From Bartonella bovis 91-4 (GTDB lineage: Bacteria; Pseudomonadota; Alphaproteobacteria; Rhizobiales; Rhizobiaceae), in assembly GCF_000384965.1 (NCBI RefSeq), contig NZ_CM001844.1, positions 281,285-345,284 on the forward strand: a DNA stretch of 64,000 nucleotides, given 5' to 3'. Of this stretch, positions 55,626 to 64,000 are shown piece after piece (the stretch's first letter is position 1; each line of letters begins with the position of its first letter). Below the pieces are notes generated by a model that had not been told where the DNA came from, made no database searches, and worked only from the letters and a program-made list of their open reading frames with translations. Position numbers and translations under genes: made by a program.

Positions 55626-58610
55626 ATGAAAAAAGTACATGTCGCTCCAAAGAACAAAAGCTTCAATGGTCAAAGACCTCTCTGTGAGGTGCCTTTGGTT
55701 AGAGCTGTTTCATTAGGGGCGGTGATGGCTGCGCTTTTGTCGGGCGTTTCTCCAGTTTTTGCTTCTCATCTTTCTTCAACAGGGTCGAAAGTTCAAAGTG
55801 TAAGTGCAGGTGCATTTTCTGCCAGCGTTGCTCATGGGCGTGTTGGAGTAGCTAATGGTGATCGTTCTTGTGGGGTAGATCAGGTTGTTAGTCATAGTTC
55901 ATCACGGTTGGGTAAGAAGGTATCTGCAAAAGAGCAGTATAAGAAATTGACTAAAAATCAACTTTCTGATGGTTCTGGTGGCTATTCTTTTGAGAGTAGT
56001 TGTGGGGCTAATGCATCAGTAAATGCTTTAACAGATTCTTCAGTTGATCTAGATGTGGCGGCAAGCGATTGGTTTTTAGAAGAAAATGGTGTCATCAACT
56101 GGTCGGACAATACAAGGTCTGTCAATGCAACGGGTGCACGTGTTGTTAACGCGCGGGGTACGCCAACGGCACTCCTGTGTTTAAGTACTAGGGGTAGCTT
56201 GTGTATAGGTAAAAGCAATTATGTCAATCCTGACAATGACCGCCTTATACGCCAGGCTGTTGCTATAGGTGCCAATACTGAGATAAACTTGAATAGACCG
56301 TATAACACTAACAGGTTTTATAATCCTTTTTCTAATACCCTACTACTTGGAAACGACGGGCCGACGAGAAGTACTAGAGCTCAAGTCTCTGTTGGTAGTG
56401 ACGCACGATTTGGTTTTACGCGACAGATTACGGGGGTAGCTGCTGGTCGTGATGATACTGATGTAGTGAATGTTGCACAGTTGAAAGAGTTTAGGAAATG
56501 GCGGGAAGAGAATATTTGGAATCTTTATATTAAAGAGGGGGATAAGCAGGTTGATGCGGGGGGGATTGGTACCGTTCGAGGATTGAGTCTCTTTGGTGAA
56601 AATGGTATAATGCTTAACTATAATAATATTGGCGGAACGACGACCGTATTAATGGATTTTAGCAGCGATCTTCAACTAAAAACGAGAAAAGTTAGCATAG
56701 AAGGTGCCGACATATGGCTTGGGAATTTCGAGGGTAGTCAGGGTAGTCTTGGAGGAAAAAGGATTGAAAGAGCGGCTAATGGAGTTCTTTCAAAAGATTC
56801 GACAGATGCGGTAACAGGTTCTCAGCTTTATGCAGTTGATAAGGCTATTGATATTAAGGATGTTCAAGGTAATGTGACCACCTTGGATACGAATATTAAT
56901 AAGTATTTAGGAGGTGGGGCTAATGTGCTGAATGGTGAACAGCCAGTTTATACCGTTCAGGCGAATCAGTATAATGGTGTCAGAGTTGCTTTTAGGGCGG
57001 TTGATAATACGCTGACGGATCTTTATAAGAAGCTTGACCAAATTGAAGGTGGTAGGGCTGACAACCTTGTAGTGCAGCATTCAGAAACGAAGGTCATCAC
57101 GATTGGTGCTCAAGCTGAGGGTGATAAGATCTCTATTTTAAACGATGAAGAGAAAGTTCGTGTTCTCTCAGGTGTAGCTGAAGGAGATCTTTCAGAAAAT
57201 TCTAAAGATGCGGTAACAGGAAAGCAGCTTTATGAGACCACCCAGACAGTTGCAGGCTTGACGAGCACAGTGTCTGGTGTTCAAAAGAATATCACAGACT
57301 TTGATGCCAATCTTTCGGCATATTTGGGAGGTGGAGCAGATGTGTTGAAGGGTATAGCTCCTACATATACCGTTCAGACGAAGCAGTATAATGGTATCGA
57401 AGCTGCTTTTAAGGGGGTTGATGATTCATTAACGGTTCTTTTTGATAAAATTGAGAGTGTGGAGGGAAATAACCTTGTCGTACAAGAAGAAGGGACGAAG
57501 GTAATCACCATTGGTAAGGATGTTGATGGTGATAAGATCTCTATTGCAAACAAAGATAAAGCTCCACGTAAGCTTACTGGTTTGGCTGCAGGGGATGTTT
57601 CAGACAAATCAACAGAAGCAGTGACAGGTAAGCAGCTTTTTGCGTTGAATAACAAAGTTTCAGCTTATTTAGGTGGTGAAGCAGATCTACTGAACAATAA
57701 AGCGCCCACATATACCATTCAGACGAAGAAGTATAATGATGTCGGAGCTGCGTTTAAGGGAGTTGATGATTCATTAACGGTTCTTTTTGATAAAATTGAG
57801 AGTGTGGAGGGAAATAATCTTATACTACAAGAAGAAGGGACGAAGGTAATCACGATTGGTGCTCAAGCTGAGGGTGATAAGATCTCTATTGCAAACAAAG
57901 ATAAAACTCCACGTAAGCTTACCGGTTTGGCTGAAGGAGATCTTTCAGAAAATTCTAAAGATGCGGTAACAGGAAAGCAGCTTTATAAGACCACCCAGAC
58001 AGTTACAGGCTTGACGAGCACAGTATCTGGTGTTCAGAAGGATATCACAGACTTTAATGCCAATCTTTCAGCATATTTGGGAGGTGGGGCAGATGTGTTG
58101 AAGGGTATAGCGCCTACATATACCATTCAGGATCAAGAGTATAATAATATTGCCTCTGCCTTTGAAGGTGTAGGTAGTTCGCTTGAAGATCTTACTGAGA
58201 AGGTTGATGATGCGACAGGTAAGCGGTTAGCTAGAGAAGAAGGTAACAAGCTTGTTGTGCAAGATAGTGGTTCGAAGTTGATCACCATTGGTAAGGATGT
58301 TGAGGGAGATGAGATTAGTCTTCTTAACAAAGGTGAAGGGGTTCGTGTTCTCTCAGGTGTAGCTGAAGGAGATCTTTCAGAAAATTCTAAAGATGCGGTA
58401 ACAGGAAAGCAGCTTTATAAGACCACCCAGACAGTTACAGGCTTAACGAGCACAGTATCTGGTGTTGAGAAGGATATCACAGACTTTAATGCCAATCTTT
58501 CAGCATATTTGGGAGGTGGGGCAGATGTATTGAAGGGTATAGCGCCTACATATACCATTCAGGATCAAGAGTATAATAATATTGCCTCTGCCTTTAGGAG
58601 GTGTAGATAG
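55626..58610 (+). CDS. Giant adhesin, 5' segment as read (994 aa)
   Basis: Signal peptide of 46 residues (…VSPVFA), then a region nearly identical to the second adhesin to residue 112. From there the head is different: only one YadA-like hexad (RQAVAIGANTEI near 210) is seen, with a Cys-containing stretch (LLCLSTRGSLCIGKS). A HANS connector ITGVAAGRDDTDVVNVAQL lies near 268, a Trp-ring-like NIWNLYIKEGDKQ near 298, and then neck motifs every 110-144 residues. Three diverse stalk modules precede the regular 144-aa units. The reading ends FRRCR where a unit carries an extra base (AGGAGG in place of AAGGG). The leader is the duplicated one with T-runs just before the weak ribosome site GAAAG. Confidence 0.8.
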   Translation: MKKVHVAPKNKSFNGQRPLCEVPLVRAVSLGAVMAALLSGVSPVFASHLSSTGSKVQSVSAGAFSASVAHGRVGVANGDRSCGVDQVVSHSSSRLGKKVSAKEQYKKLTKNQLSDGSGGYSFESSCGANASVNALTDSSVDLDVAASDWFLEENGVINWSDNTRSVNATGARVVNARGTPTALLCLSTRGSLCIGKSNYVNPDNDRLIRQAVAIGANTEINLNRPYNTNRFYNPFSNTLLLGNDGPTRSTRAQVSVGSDARFGFTRQITGVAAGRDDTDVVNVAQLKEFRKWREENIWNLYIKEGDKQVDAGGIGTVRGLSLFGENGIMLNYNNIGGTTTVLMDFSSDLQLKTRKVSIEGADIWLGNFEGSQGSLGGKRIERAANGVLSKDSTDAVTGSQLYAVDKAIDIKDVQGNVTTLDTNINKYLGGGANVLNGEQPVYTVQANQYNGVRVAFRAVDNTLTDLYKKLDQIEGGRADNLVVQHSETKVITIGAQAEGDKISILNDEEKVRVLSGVAEGDLSENSKDAVTGKQLYETTQTVAGLTSTVSGVQKNITDFDANLSAYLGGGADVLKGIAPTYTVQTKQYNGIEAAFKGVDDSLTVLFDKIESVEGNNLVVQEEGTKVITIGKDVDGDKISIANKDKAPRKLTGLAAGDVSDKSTEAVTGKQLFALNNKVSAYLGGEADLLNNKAPTYTIQTKKYNDVGAAFKGVDDSLTVLFDKIESVEGNNLILQEEGTKVITIGAQAEGDKISIANKDKTPRKLTGLAEGDLSENSKDAVTGKQLYKTTQTVTGLTSTVSGVQKDITDFNANLSAYLGGGADVLKGIAPTYTIQDQEYNNIASAFEGVGSSLEDLTEKVDDATGKRLAREEGNKLVVQDSGSKLITIGKDVEGDEISLLNKGEGVRVLSGVAEGDLSENSKDAVTGKQLYKTTQTVTGLTSTVSGVEKDITDFNANLSAYLGGGADVLKGIAPTYTIQDQEYNNIASAFRRCR

Positions 58611-58854
58611 TTCGCTTGAAGATCTTACTGAGAAGGTTGATGATGCGACAGGTAAGCGGTTAGCTAGAGAAGAAGGTAACAAGCTTGTTGTGCAAGATGG
58701 TAGTTCGAAGTTGATCACCATTGGTAAGGATGTTGAGGGAGATGAGATTAGTCTTCTTAACAAAGGTGAAGGGGTTCGTGTTCTCTCAGGTGTAGCTGAA
58801 GGAGATCTTTCAGAAAATTCTAAAGATGCGGTAACAGGTAAAGCAGCTTTATAA
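58582..58854 (+). CDS. Giant adhesin, short segment in second frame
   Basis: Between the first and second inserted base the module frame is shifted by one. The frame reads GGVDSSLEDLTEKVDD onward and ends with DAVTGKAAL at 58854, where an extra A (GGTAAAGCAG for GGTAAGCAG) shifts it again. It is a fragment of the giant adhesin, not an independent gene. Confidence 0.5.
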   Translation: MPLPLGGVDSSLEDLTEKVDDATGKRLAREEGNKLVVQDGSSKLITIGKDVEGDEISLLNKGEGVRVLSGVAEGDLSENSKDAVTGKAAL

Positions 58855-58942
58855 GACCACCCAGACAGTTACAGGCTTAACGAGCACAGTATCTGGTGTT
58901 CAGAAGGATATCACAGACTTTAATGCCAATCTTTCGGCATAT

Positions 58943-61900
58943 TTGGGAGGTGGGGCAGATGTGTTGAAGGGTATAGCGCCTACATATACCATTCAGGATC
59001 AAGAGTATAATAATATTGCCTCTGCCTTTAAGGGTGTAGATAGTTCGCTTGAAGATCTTACTGAGAAGGTTGATGATGCGACAGGTAAGCGGTTAGCTAG
59101 AGAAGAAGGTAACAAGCTTGTTGTGCAAGATGGTAGTTCGAAGTTGATCACCATTGGTAAGGATGTTGAGGGAGATGAGATTAGTCTTCTCAACAAAGGT
59201 GAAGGGGTTCGTGTTCTCTCAGGTGTAGCTGAAGGAGATCTTTCAGAAAATTCTAAAGATGCGGTAACAGGTAAGCAGCTTTATAAGACCACCCAGACAG
59301 TTACAGGCTTAACGAGCACAGTATCTGGTGTTCAGAAGGATATCACAGACTTTAATGCCAATCTTTCGGCATATTTGGGAGGTGGGGCAGATGTGTTGAA
59401 GGGTATAGCGCCTACATATACCATTCAGGATCAAGAGTATAATAATATTGCCTCTGCCTTTAAGGGTGTAGATAGTTCGCTTGAAGATCTTACTGAGAAG
59501 GTTGATGATGCGACAGGTAAGCGGTTAGCTAGAGAAGAAGGTAACAAGCTTGTTGTGCAAGATGGTAGTTCGAAGTTGATCACCATTGGTAAGGATGTTG
59601 AGGGAGATGAGATTAGTCTTCTCAACAAAGGTGAAGGGGTTCGTGTTCTCTCAGGTGTAGCTGAAGGAGATCTTTCAGAAAATTCTAAAGATGCGGTAAC
59701 AGGAAAGCAGCTTTATAAGACCACCCAGACAGTTACAGGCTTAACGAGCACAGTATCTGGTGTTCAGAAGGATATCACAGACTTTAATGCCAATCTTTCA
59801 GCATATTTGGGAGGTGGGGCAGATGTGTTGAAGGGTATAGCGCCTACATATACCATTCAGGATCAAGAGTATAATAATATTGCCTCTGCCTTTGAGGGTG
59901 TAGATAGTTCGCTTGAAGATCTTACTGAGAAGGTTGATGATGCGACAGGTAAGCGGTTAGCTAGAGAAGAAGGTAACAAGCTTGTTGTGCAAGATGGTAG
60001 TTCGAAGTTGATCACCATTGGTAAGGATGTTGAGGGAGATGAGATTAGTCTTCTCAACAAAGGTGAAGGGGTTCGTGTTCTCTCAGGTGTAGCTGAAGGA
60101 GATCTTTCAGAAAATTCTAAAGATGCGGTAACAGGAAAGCAGCTTTATAAGACCACCCAGACAGTTACAGGCTTAACGAGCACAGTATCTGGTGTTCAGA
60201 AGGATATCACAGACTTTAATGCCAATCTTTCAGCATATTTGGGAGGTGGGGCAGATGTGTTGAAGGGTATAGCGCCTACATATACCATTCAGGATCAAGA
60301 GTATAATAATATTGCCTCTGCCTTTGAGGGTGTAGATAGTTCGCTTGAAGATCTTACTGAGAAGGTTGATGATGCGACAGGTAAGCGGTTAGCTAGAGAA
60401 GAAGGTAACAAGCTTGTTGTGCAAGATGGTAGTTCGAAGTTGATCACCATTGGTAAGGATGTTGAGGGAGATGAGATTAGTCTTCTCAACAAAGGTGAAG
60501 GGGTTCGTGTTCTCTCAGGTGTAGCTGAAGGAGATCTTTCAGAAAATTCTAAAGATGCGGTAACAGGTAAGCAGCTTTATAAGACCACCCAGACAGTTAC
60601 AGGCTTAACGAGCACAGTATCTGGTGTTCAGAAGGATATCACAGACTTTAATGCCAATCTTTCGGCATATTTGGGAGGTGGGGCAGATGTGTTGAAGGGT
60701 ATAGCGCCTACATATACCATTCAGGATCAAGAGTATAATAATATTGCCTCTGCCTTTGAGGGTGTAGATAGTTCGCTTGAAGATCTTACTGAGAAGGTTG
60801 ATGATGCGACAGGTAAGCGGTTAGCTAGAGAAGAAGGTAACAAGCTTGTTGTGCAAGATGGTAGTTCGAAGTTGATCACCATTGGTAAGGATGTTGAGGG
60901 AGATGAGATTAGTCTTCTCAACAAAGGTGAAGGGGTTCGTGTTCTCTCAGGTGTAGCTGAAGGAGATCTTTCAGAAAATTCTAAAGATGCGGTAACAGGT
61001 AAGCAGCTTTATAAGACCACCCAGACAGTTACAGGCTTGACGAGCACAGTATCTGGTGTTCAGAAGGATATCACAGACTTTAATGCCAATCTTTCAGCGT
61101 ATTTGGGAGGTGGGGCAGATGTGTTGAAGGGTATAGCGCCTACATATACCATTCAGGATCAAGAGTATAATAATATTGCCTCTGCCTTTGAGGGTGTAGG
61201 TAGTTCGCTTGAAGATCTTACTGAGAAGGTTGATGATGCGACAGGTAAGCGGTTAGCTAGAGAAGAAGGTAACAAGCTTGTTGTGCAAGATGGTAGTTCG
61301 AAGTTGATCACCATTGGTAAGGATGTTGAGGGAGATGAGATTAGTCTTCTCAACAAAGGTGAAGGGGTTCGTGTTCTCTCAGGTGTAGCTGAAGGAGATC
61401 TTTCAGACAAATCGACAGATGCGGTAACAGGTAAGCAGCTTTATAAGACCACCCAGACAGTTGCAGGCTTAACGAGCACAGTATCTGGTGTTCAGAAGGA
61501 TATCACAGACTTTAATGCCAATCTTTCAGCGTATTTGGGAGGTGGGGCAGATGTGTTGAAGGGTATAGCGCCTACATATACCATTCAGGATCAAGAGTAT
61601 AATAATATTGCCTCTGCCTTTAGGAGGTGTAGTAGTTCGCTTGAAGATCTTACTGAGAAGGTTGATGATGCGACAGGTAAGCGGTTAGCTAGAGAAGAAG
61701 GTAACAAGCTTGTTGTGCAAGATGGTAGTTCGAAGTTGATCACCATTGGTAAGGATGTTGAGGGAGATGAGATTAGTCTTCTCAACAAAGGTGAAGGGGT
61801 TCGTGTTCTCTCAGGTGTAGCTGAAGGAGATCTTTCAGACAAATCGACAGATGCGGTAACAGGTAAGCAGCTTTATAAGACCACCCAGACAGTTGCAGGC

Positions 61901-62467
61901 TTAACGAGCACAGTATCTGGTGTTCAGAAGGATATCACAGACTTTAATGCCAATCTTTCAGCGTATTTGGGAGGTGGGGCAGATGTGTTGAAGGGTATAG
62001 CGCCTACATATACCATTCAGGATCAAGAGTATAATAATATTGCCTCTGCCTTTAAGGGTGTAGATAGTTCGCTTGAAGATCTTTCTGAGAAGGTTGATGA
62101 TGCGACAGGTAAGCGGTTAGCTAGAGAAGAAGGTAACAAGCTTGTTGTGCAAGATGGTAGTTCGAAGTTGATCACCATTGGTAAGGATGTTGAGGGAGAT
62201 GAGATTAGTCTTCTCAACAAAGGTGAAGGGGTTCGTGTTCTCTCAGGTGTAGCTGAAGGAGATCTTTCAGAAAATTCTAAAGATGCGGTAACAGGTAAGC
62301 AGCTTTATAAGACCACCCAGACAGTTACAGGCTTAACGAGCACAGTATCTGGTGTTCAGAAGGATATCACAGACTTTAATGCCAATCTTTCGGCATATTT
62401 GGGAGGTGGGGCAGATGTGTTGAAGAGGTATAGCGCCTACATATACCATTCAGGATCAAGAGTATAA
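58943..62467 (+). CDS. Giant adhesin, main stalk segment in third frame (1174 aa open)
   Basis: An open frame of 1174 codons consisting only of 144-aa stalk units, with no signal peptide, head or anchor. Its first Met lies inside a module (MGGGADVLKGI), with no ribosome site, so it is not a real start. Eight units fit within it. One of them reads AFRRCSSSLEDL near 61620, a local scramble that stays in frame. The frame ends with KRYSAYIYHSGSRV after an extra base at about 62426. It would be expressed only as part of the whole gene. Confidence 0.6.
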   Translation: MGGGADVLKGIAPTYTIQDQEYNNIASAFKGVDSSLEDLTEKVDDATGKRLAREEGNKLVVQDGSSKLITIGKDVEGDEISLLNKGEGVRVLSGVAEGDLSENSKDAVTGKQLYKTTQTVTGLTSTVSGVQKDITDFNANLSAYLGGGADVLKGIAPTYTIQDQEYNNIASAFKGVDSSLEDLTEKVDDATGKRLAREEGNKLVVQDGSSKLITIGKDVEGDEISLLNKGEGVRVLSGVAEGDLSENSKDAVTGKQLYKTTQTVTGLTSTVSGVQKDITDFNANLSAYLGGGADVLKGIAPTYTIQDQEYNNIASAFEGVDSSLEDLTEKVDDATGKRLAREEGNKLVVQDGSSKLITIGKDVEGDEISLLNKGEGVRVLSGVAEGDLSENSKDAVTGKQLYKTTQTVTGLTSTVSGVQKDITDFNANLSAYLGGGADVLKGIAPTYTIQDQEYNNIASAFEGVDSSLEDLTEKVDDATGKRLAREEGNKLVVQDGSSKLITIGKDVEGDEISLLNKGEGVRVLSGVAEGDLSENSKDAVTGKQLYKTTQTVTGLTSTVSGVQKDITDFNANLSAYLGGGADVLKGIAPTYTIQDQEYNNIASAFEGVDSSLEDLTEKVDDATGKRLAREEGNKLVVQDGSSKLITIGKDVEGDEISLLNKGEGVRVLSGVAEGDLSENSKDAVTGKQLYKTTQTVTGLTSTVSGVQKDITDFNANLSAYLGGGADVLKGIAPTYTIQDQEYNNIASAFEGVGSSLEDLTEKVDDATGKRLAREEGNKLVVQDGSSKLITIGKDVEGDEISLLNKGEGVRVLSGVAEGDLSDKSTDAVTGKQLYKTTQTVAGLTSTVSGVQKDITDFNANLSAYLGGGADVLKGIAPTYTIQDQEYNNIASAFRRCSSSLEDLTEKVDDATGKRLAREEGNKLVVQDGSSKLITIGKDVEGDEISLLNKGEGVRVLSGVAEGDLSDKSTDAVTGKQLYKTTQTVAGLTSTVSGVQKDITDFNANLSAYLGGGADVLKGIAPTYTIQDQEYNNIASAFKGVDSSLEDLSEKVDDATGKRLAREEGNKLVVQDGSSKLITIGKDVEGDEISLLNKGEGVRVLSGVAEGDLSENSKDAVTGKQLYKTTQTVTGLTSTVSGVQKDITDFNANLSAYLGGGADVLKRYSAYIYHSGSRV

Positions 62468-64000
62468 TAATATTGCCTCTGCCTTTGAAGGTGTAGGTAG
62501 TTCGCTTGAAGATCTTACTGAGAAGGTTGATGATGCGACAGGTAAGCGGTTAGCTAGAGAAGAAGGTAACAAGCTTGTTGTGCAAGATAGTGGTTCGAAG
62601 TTGATCACCATTGGTAAGGATGTTGAGGGAGATGAGATTAGTCTTCTTAACAAAGGTGAAGGGGTTCGTGTTCTCTCAGGTGTAGCTGAAGGAGATCTTT
62701 CAGAAAATTCTAAAGATGCGGTAACAGGAAAGCAGCTTTATAAGACCACCCAGACAGTTACAGGCTTAACGAGCACAGTATCTGGTGTTGAGAAGGATAT
62801 CACAGACTTTAATGCCAATCTTTCAGCATATTTGGGAGGTGGGGCAGATGTATTGAAGGGTATAGCGCCTACATATACCATTCAGGATCAAGAGTATAAT
62901 AATATTGCCTCTGCCTTTAAGGGTGTAGATAGTTCGCTTGAAGATCTTACTGAGAAGGTTGATGATGCGACAGGTAAGCGGTTAGCTAGAGAAGAAGGTA
63001 ACAAGCTTGTTGTGCAAGATGGTAGTTCGAAGTTGATCACCATTGGTAAGGATGTTGAGGGAGATGAGATTAGTCTTCTTAACAAAGGTGAAGGGGTTCG
63101 TGTTCTCTCAGGTGTAGCTGAAGGAGATCTTTCAGAAAATTCTAAAGATGCGGTAACAGGAAAGCAGCTTTATAAGACCACCCAGACAGTTACAGGCTTA
63201 ACGAGCACAGTATCTGGTGTTCAGAAGGATATCACAGACTTTAATGCCAATCTTTCGGCATATTTGGGAGGTGGGGCAGATGTGTTGAAGGGTATAGCGC
63301 CTACATATACCATTCAGGATCAAGAGTATAATAATATTGCCTCTGCCTTTAAGGGTGTAGATAGTTCGCTTGAAGATCTTACTGAGAAGGTTGATGATGC
63401 GACAGGTAAGCGGTTAGCTAGAGAAGAAGGTAACAAGCTTGTTGTGCAAGATAGTGGTTCGAAGTTGATCACCATTGGTAAGGATGTTGAGGGAGATGAG
63501 ATTAGTCTTCTCAACAAAGGTGAAGGGGTTCGTGTTCTCTCAGGTGTAGCTGAAGGAGATCTTTCAGAAAATTCTAAAGATGCGGTAACAGGTAAGCAGC
63601 TTTATAAGACCACCCAGACAGTTACAGGCTTAACGAGCACAGTATCTGGTGTTCAGAAGGATATCACAGACTTTAATGCCAATCTTTCGGCATATTTGGG
63701 AGGTGGGGCAGATGTATTGAAGGGTATAGCGCCTACATATACCATTCAGGATCAAGAGTATAATAATATTGCCTCTGCCTTTGAGGGTGTAGATAGTTCG
63801 CTTGAAGATCTTACTGAGAAGGTTGATGATGCGACAGGTAAGCGGTTAGCTAGAGAAGAAGGTAACAAGCTTGTTGTGCAAGATGGTAGTTCGAAGTTGA
63901 TCACCATTGGTAAGGATGTTGAGGGAGATGAGATTAGTCTTCTCAACAAAGGTGAAGGGGTTCGTGTTCTCTCAGGTGTAGCTGAAGGAGATCTTTCAGA
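62430..64000 (+). CDS. Giant adhesin, last segment, back in the original frame, 3' end outside window
   Basis: After the third inserted base the module frame returns to that of the start codon at 55626 and stays open to the window end, through about three and a half further units. No membrane anchor has been reached. The anchor and the true end of the gene lie beyond 64000. Confidence 0.6.
   Translation, partial: MAPTYTIQDQEYNNIASAFEGVGSSLEDLTEKVDDATGKRLAREEGNKLVVQDSGSKLITIGKDVEGDEISLLNKGEGVRVLSGVAEGDLSENSKDAVTGKQLYKTTQTVTGLTSTVSGVEKDITDFNANLSAYLGGGADVLKGIAPTYTIQDQEYNNIASAFKGVDSSLEDLTEKVDDATGKRLAREEGNKLVVQDGSSKLITIGKDVEGDEISLLNKGEGVRVLSGVAEGDLSENSKDAVTGKQLYKTTQTVTGLTSTVSGVQKDITDFNANLSAYLGGGADVLKGIAPTYTIQDQEYNNIASAFKGVDSSLEDLTEKVDDATGKRLAREEGNKLVVQDSGSKLITIGKDVEGDEISLLNKGEGVRVLSGVAEGDLSENSKDAVTGKQLYKTTQTVTGLTSTVSGVQKDITDFNANLSAYLGGGADVLKGIAPTYTIQDQEYNNIASAFEGVDSSLEDLTEKVDDATGKRLAREEGNKLVVQDGSSKLITIGKDVEGDEISLLNKGEGVRVLSGVAEGDLS

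Larger units (their letters stand above)
54987..55962 (+). repeat. Duplicated adhesin leader and signal region, copy B
   Basis: Repeats copy A (50682-51602), including the leader hairpin, the T-runs before the start codon and the first 112 codons. Part of the last 150 leader bases differs. Confidence 0.85.
55626..64000 (+). pseudogene. Giant trimeric autotransporter adhesin, broken by three 1-base insertions and cut by window
   Basis: One adhesin gene read through the window would have about 2790 residues, still without its membrane anchor. Relative to the repeat unit there is one extra base near 58602, one near 58843 and one near 62426. The module frame is therefore +0 to 58602, +1 to 58843, +2 to 62426 and +0 again to the window end. 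As read, translation from 55626 stops at 58610. The gene is either a pseudogene, a phase-variable gene, or intact with sequence errors in a hard-to-assemble repeat. The protein type is the long-stalk BadA class. Confidence 0.75.
57941..64000 (+). repeat. Tandem array of 432-bp adhesin stalk units
   Basis: Marker positions of the same motif (TCTTTCAGA at 57941, 58373, 58806, 59239, 59671, 60103, 60535, 60967, 61399, 61831, 62263, 62696, 63128, 63560, 63992) give 14 units of 432 bp and three single extra bases. Each unit encodes 144 residues: neck (LSENSKDAVTGKQLY), coiled coil (TGLTSTVSGVQKDITDF), AYLGGGADVLKGIAPTYTIQ, YNNIASAF, second coiled coil, and KLVVQDGSSKLITIGK. Units differ at only a handful of positions. 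The array runs past the window end. Confidence 0.95.

Noticed and set aside
57374-63949. Repeated antisense ORFs of 65-93 codons, one per 432-bp unit
   Set aside because: They are the complement of the stalk modules, with the same sequence in each unit, no ribosome site, and Ser/Leu/Pro-rich composition typical of antisense shadows.
57941-64000. Possible insertion sequence or satellite array
   Set aside because: The unit length is a multiple of three and encodes adhesin stalk modules. No transposase or terminal inverted repeats are seen.

Overview
The window looks like a chromosome segment of a Bartonella species. The evidence is AT-rich DNA, alphaproteobacterial housekeeping genes (rluD-rpoH, a soluble FtsK, plant-type gshA, serC/purA), an IalB-family protein, and a cluster of BadA/Vomp-type trimeric autotransporter adhesins (TAAs). 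The abundance of phage DNA and TAA copies would fit a rodent-associated species such as B. tribocorum or B. grahamii, but the species cannot be fixed from sequence reading alone.

Positions 1 to about 9820 are the right part of a lambdoid prophage ending at a tRNA-Phe gene. A Cro-like gene starts a leftward operon holding a coiled-coil protein, a hexapeptide beta-helix protein, two DUF1376-type replication proteins, a small unknown protein and a D12-class adenine methylase cut by the window edge. Rightward lie a LexA/CI-type repressor, a 279-aa protein in the position and size of lambda RexA, a convergent four-helix membrane protein, a second early operon (unknown protein, truncated and full AntA/AntB antirepressors, Bet-type annealase, lambda-type exonuclease) and an AlpA-like regulator. 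No integrase is visible.

Positions 9825 to 44340 are core genome: tRNA-Phe, serC, purA, a membrane protein, rpoH, rluD, an aldehyde dehydrogenase, ftsK, a PdhS/DivJ/PleC-type histidine kinase, mscL, pyrD, tRNA-His, puuA-puuB, folD, an AsmA-family gene, a 47-codon membrane-protein gene, rsmE, gshA, rpsU, tRNA-Arg, an RND efflux pair, pgi, tRNA-Ser(CGA), and rplU-rpmA. Intergenic spaces are long, as is usual for a reduced Bartonella genome. serA is absent from between serC and purA, where some rhizobial relatives carry it.

Positions 44340 to 64000 are an adhesin island. After 1.8 kb without a gene come a headless TAA (862 aa) overlapping an ialB-like gene by one base, tRNA-Ser(GGA), a broken phage tail-sheath gene, a complete TAA of 1159 aa with a YadA-like head, and a giant TAA that runs off the window. 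The last two share a duplicated 0.6-kb leader plus about 110 codons, and then their heads differ abruptly. The giant gene holds 14 near-identical 432-bp (144-aa) stalk units in tandem. Three separate one-base insertions in this array break and then restore the frame. The ten-unit periodicity of rare variants points to segmental duplication. The best candidates for something undescribed are the Rex-like immunity cassette at 4188-6160 and the hypervariable stalk array at 57941-64000.
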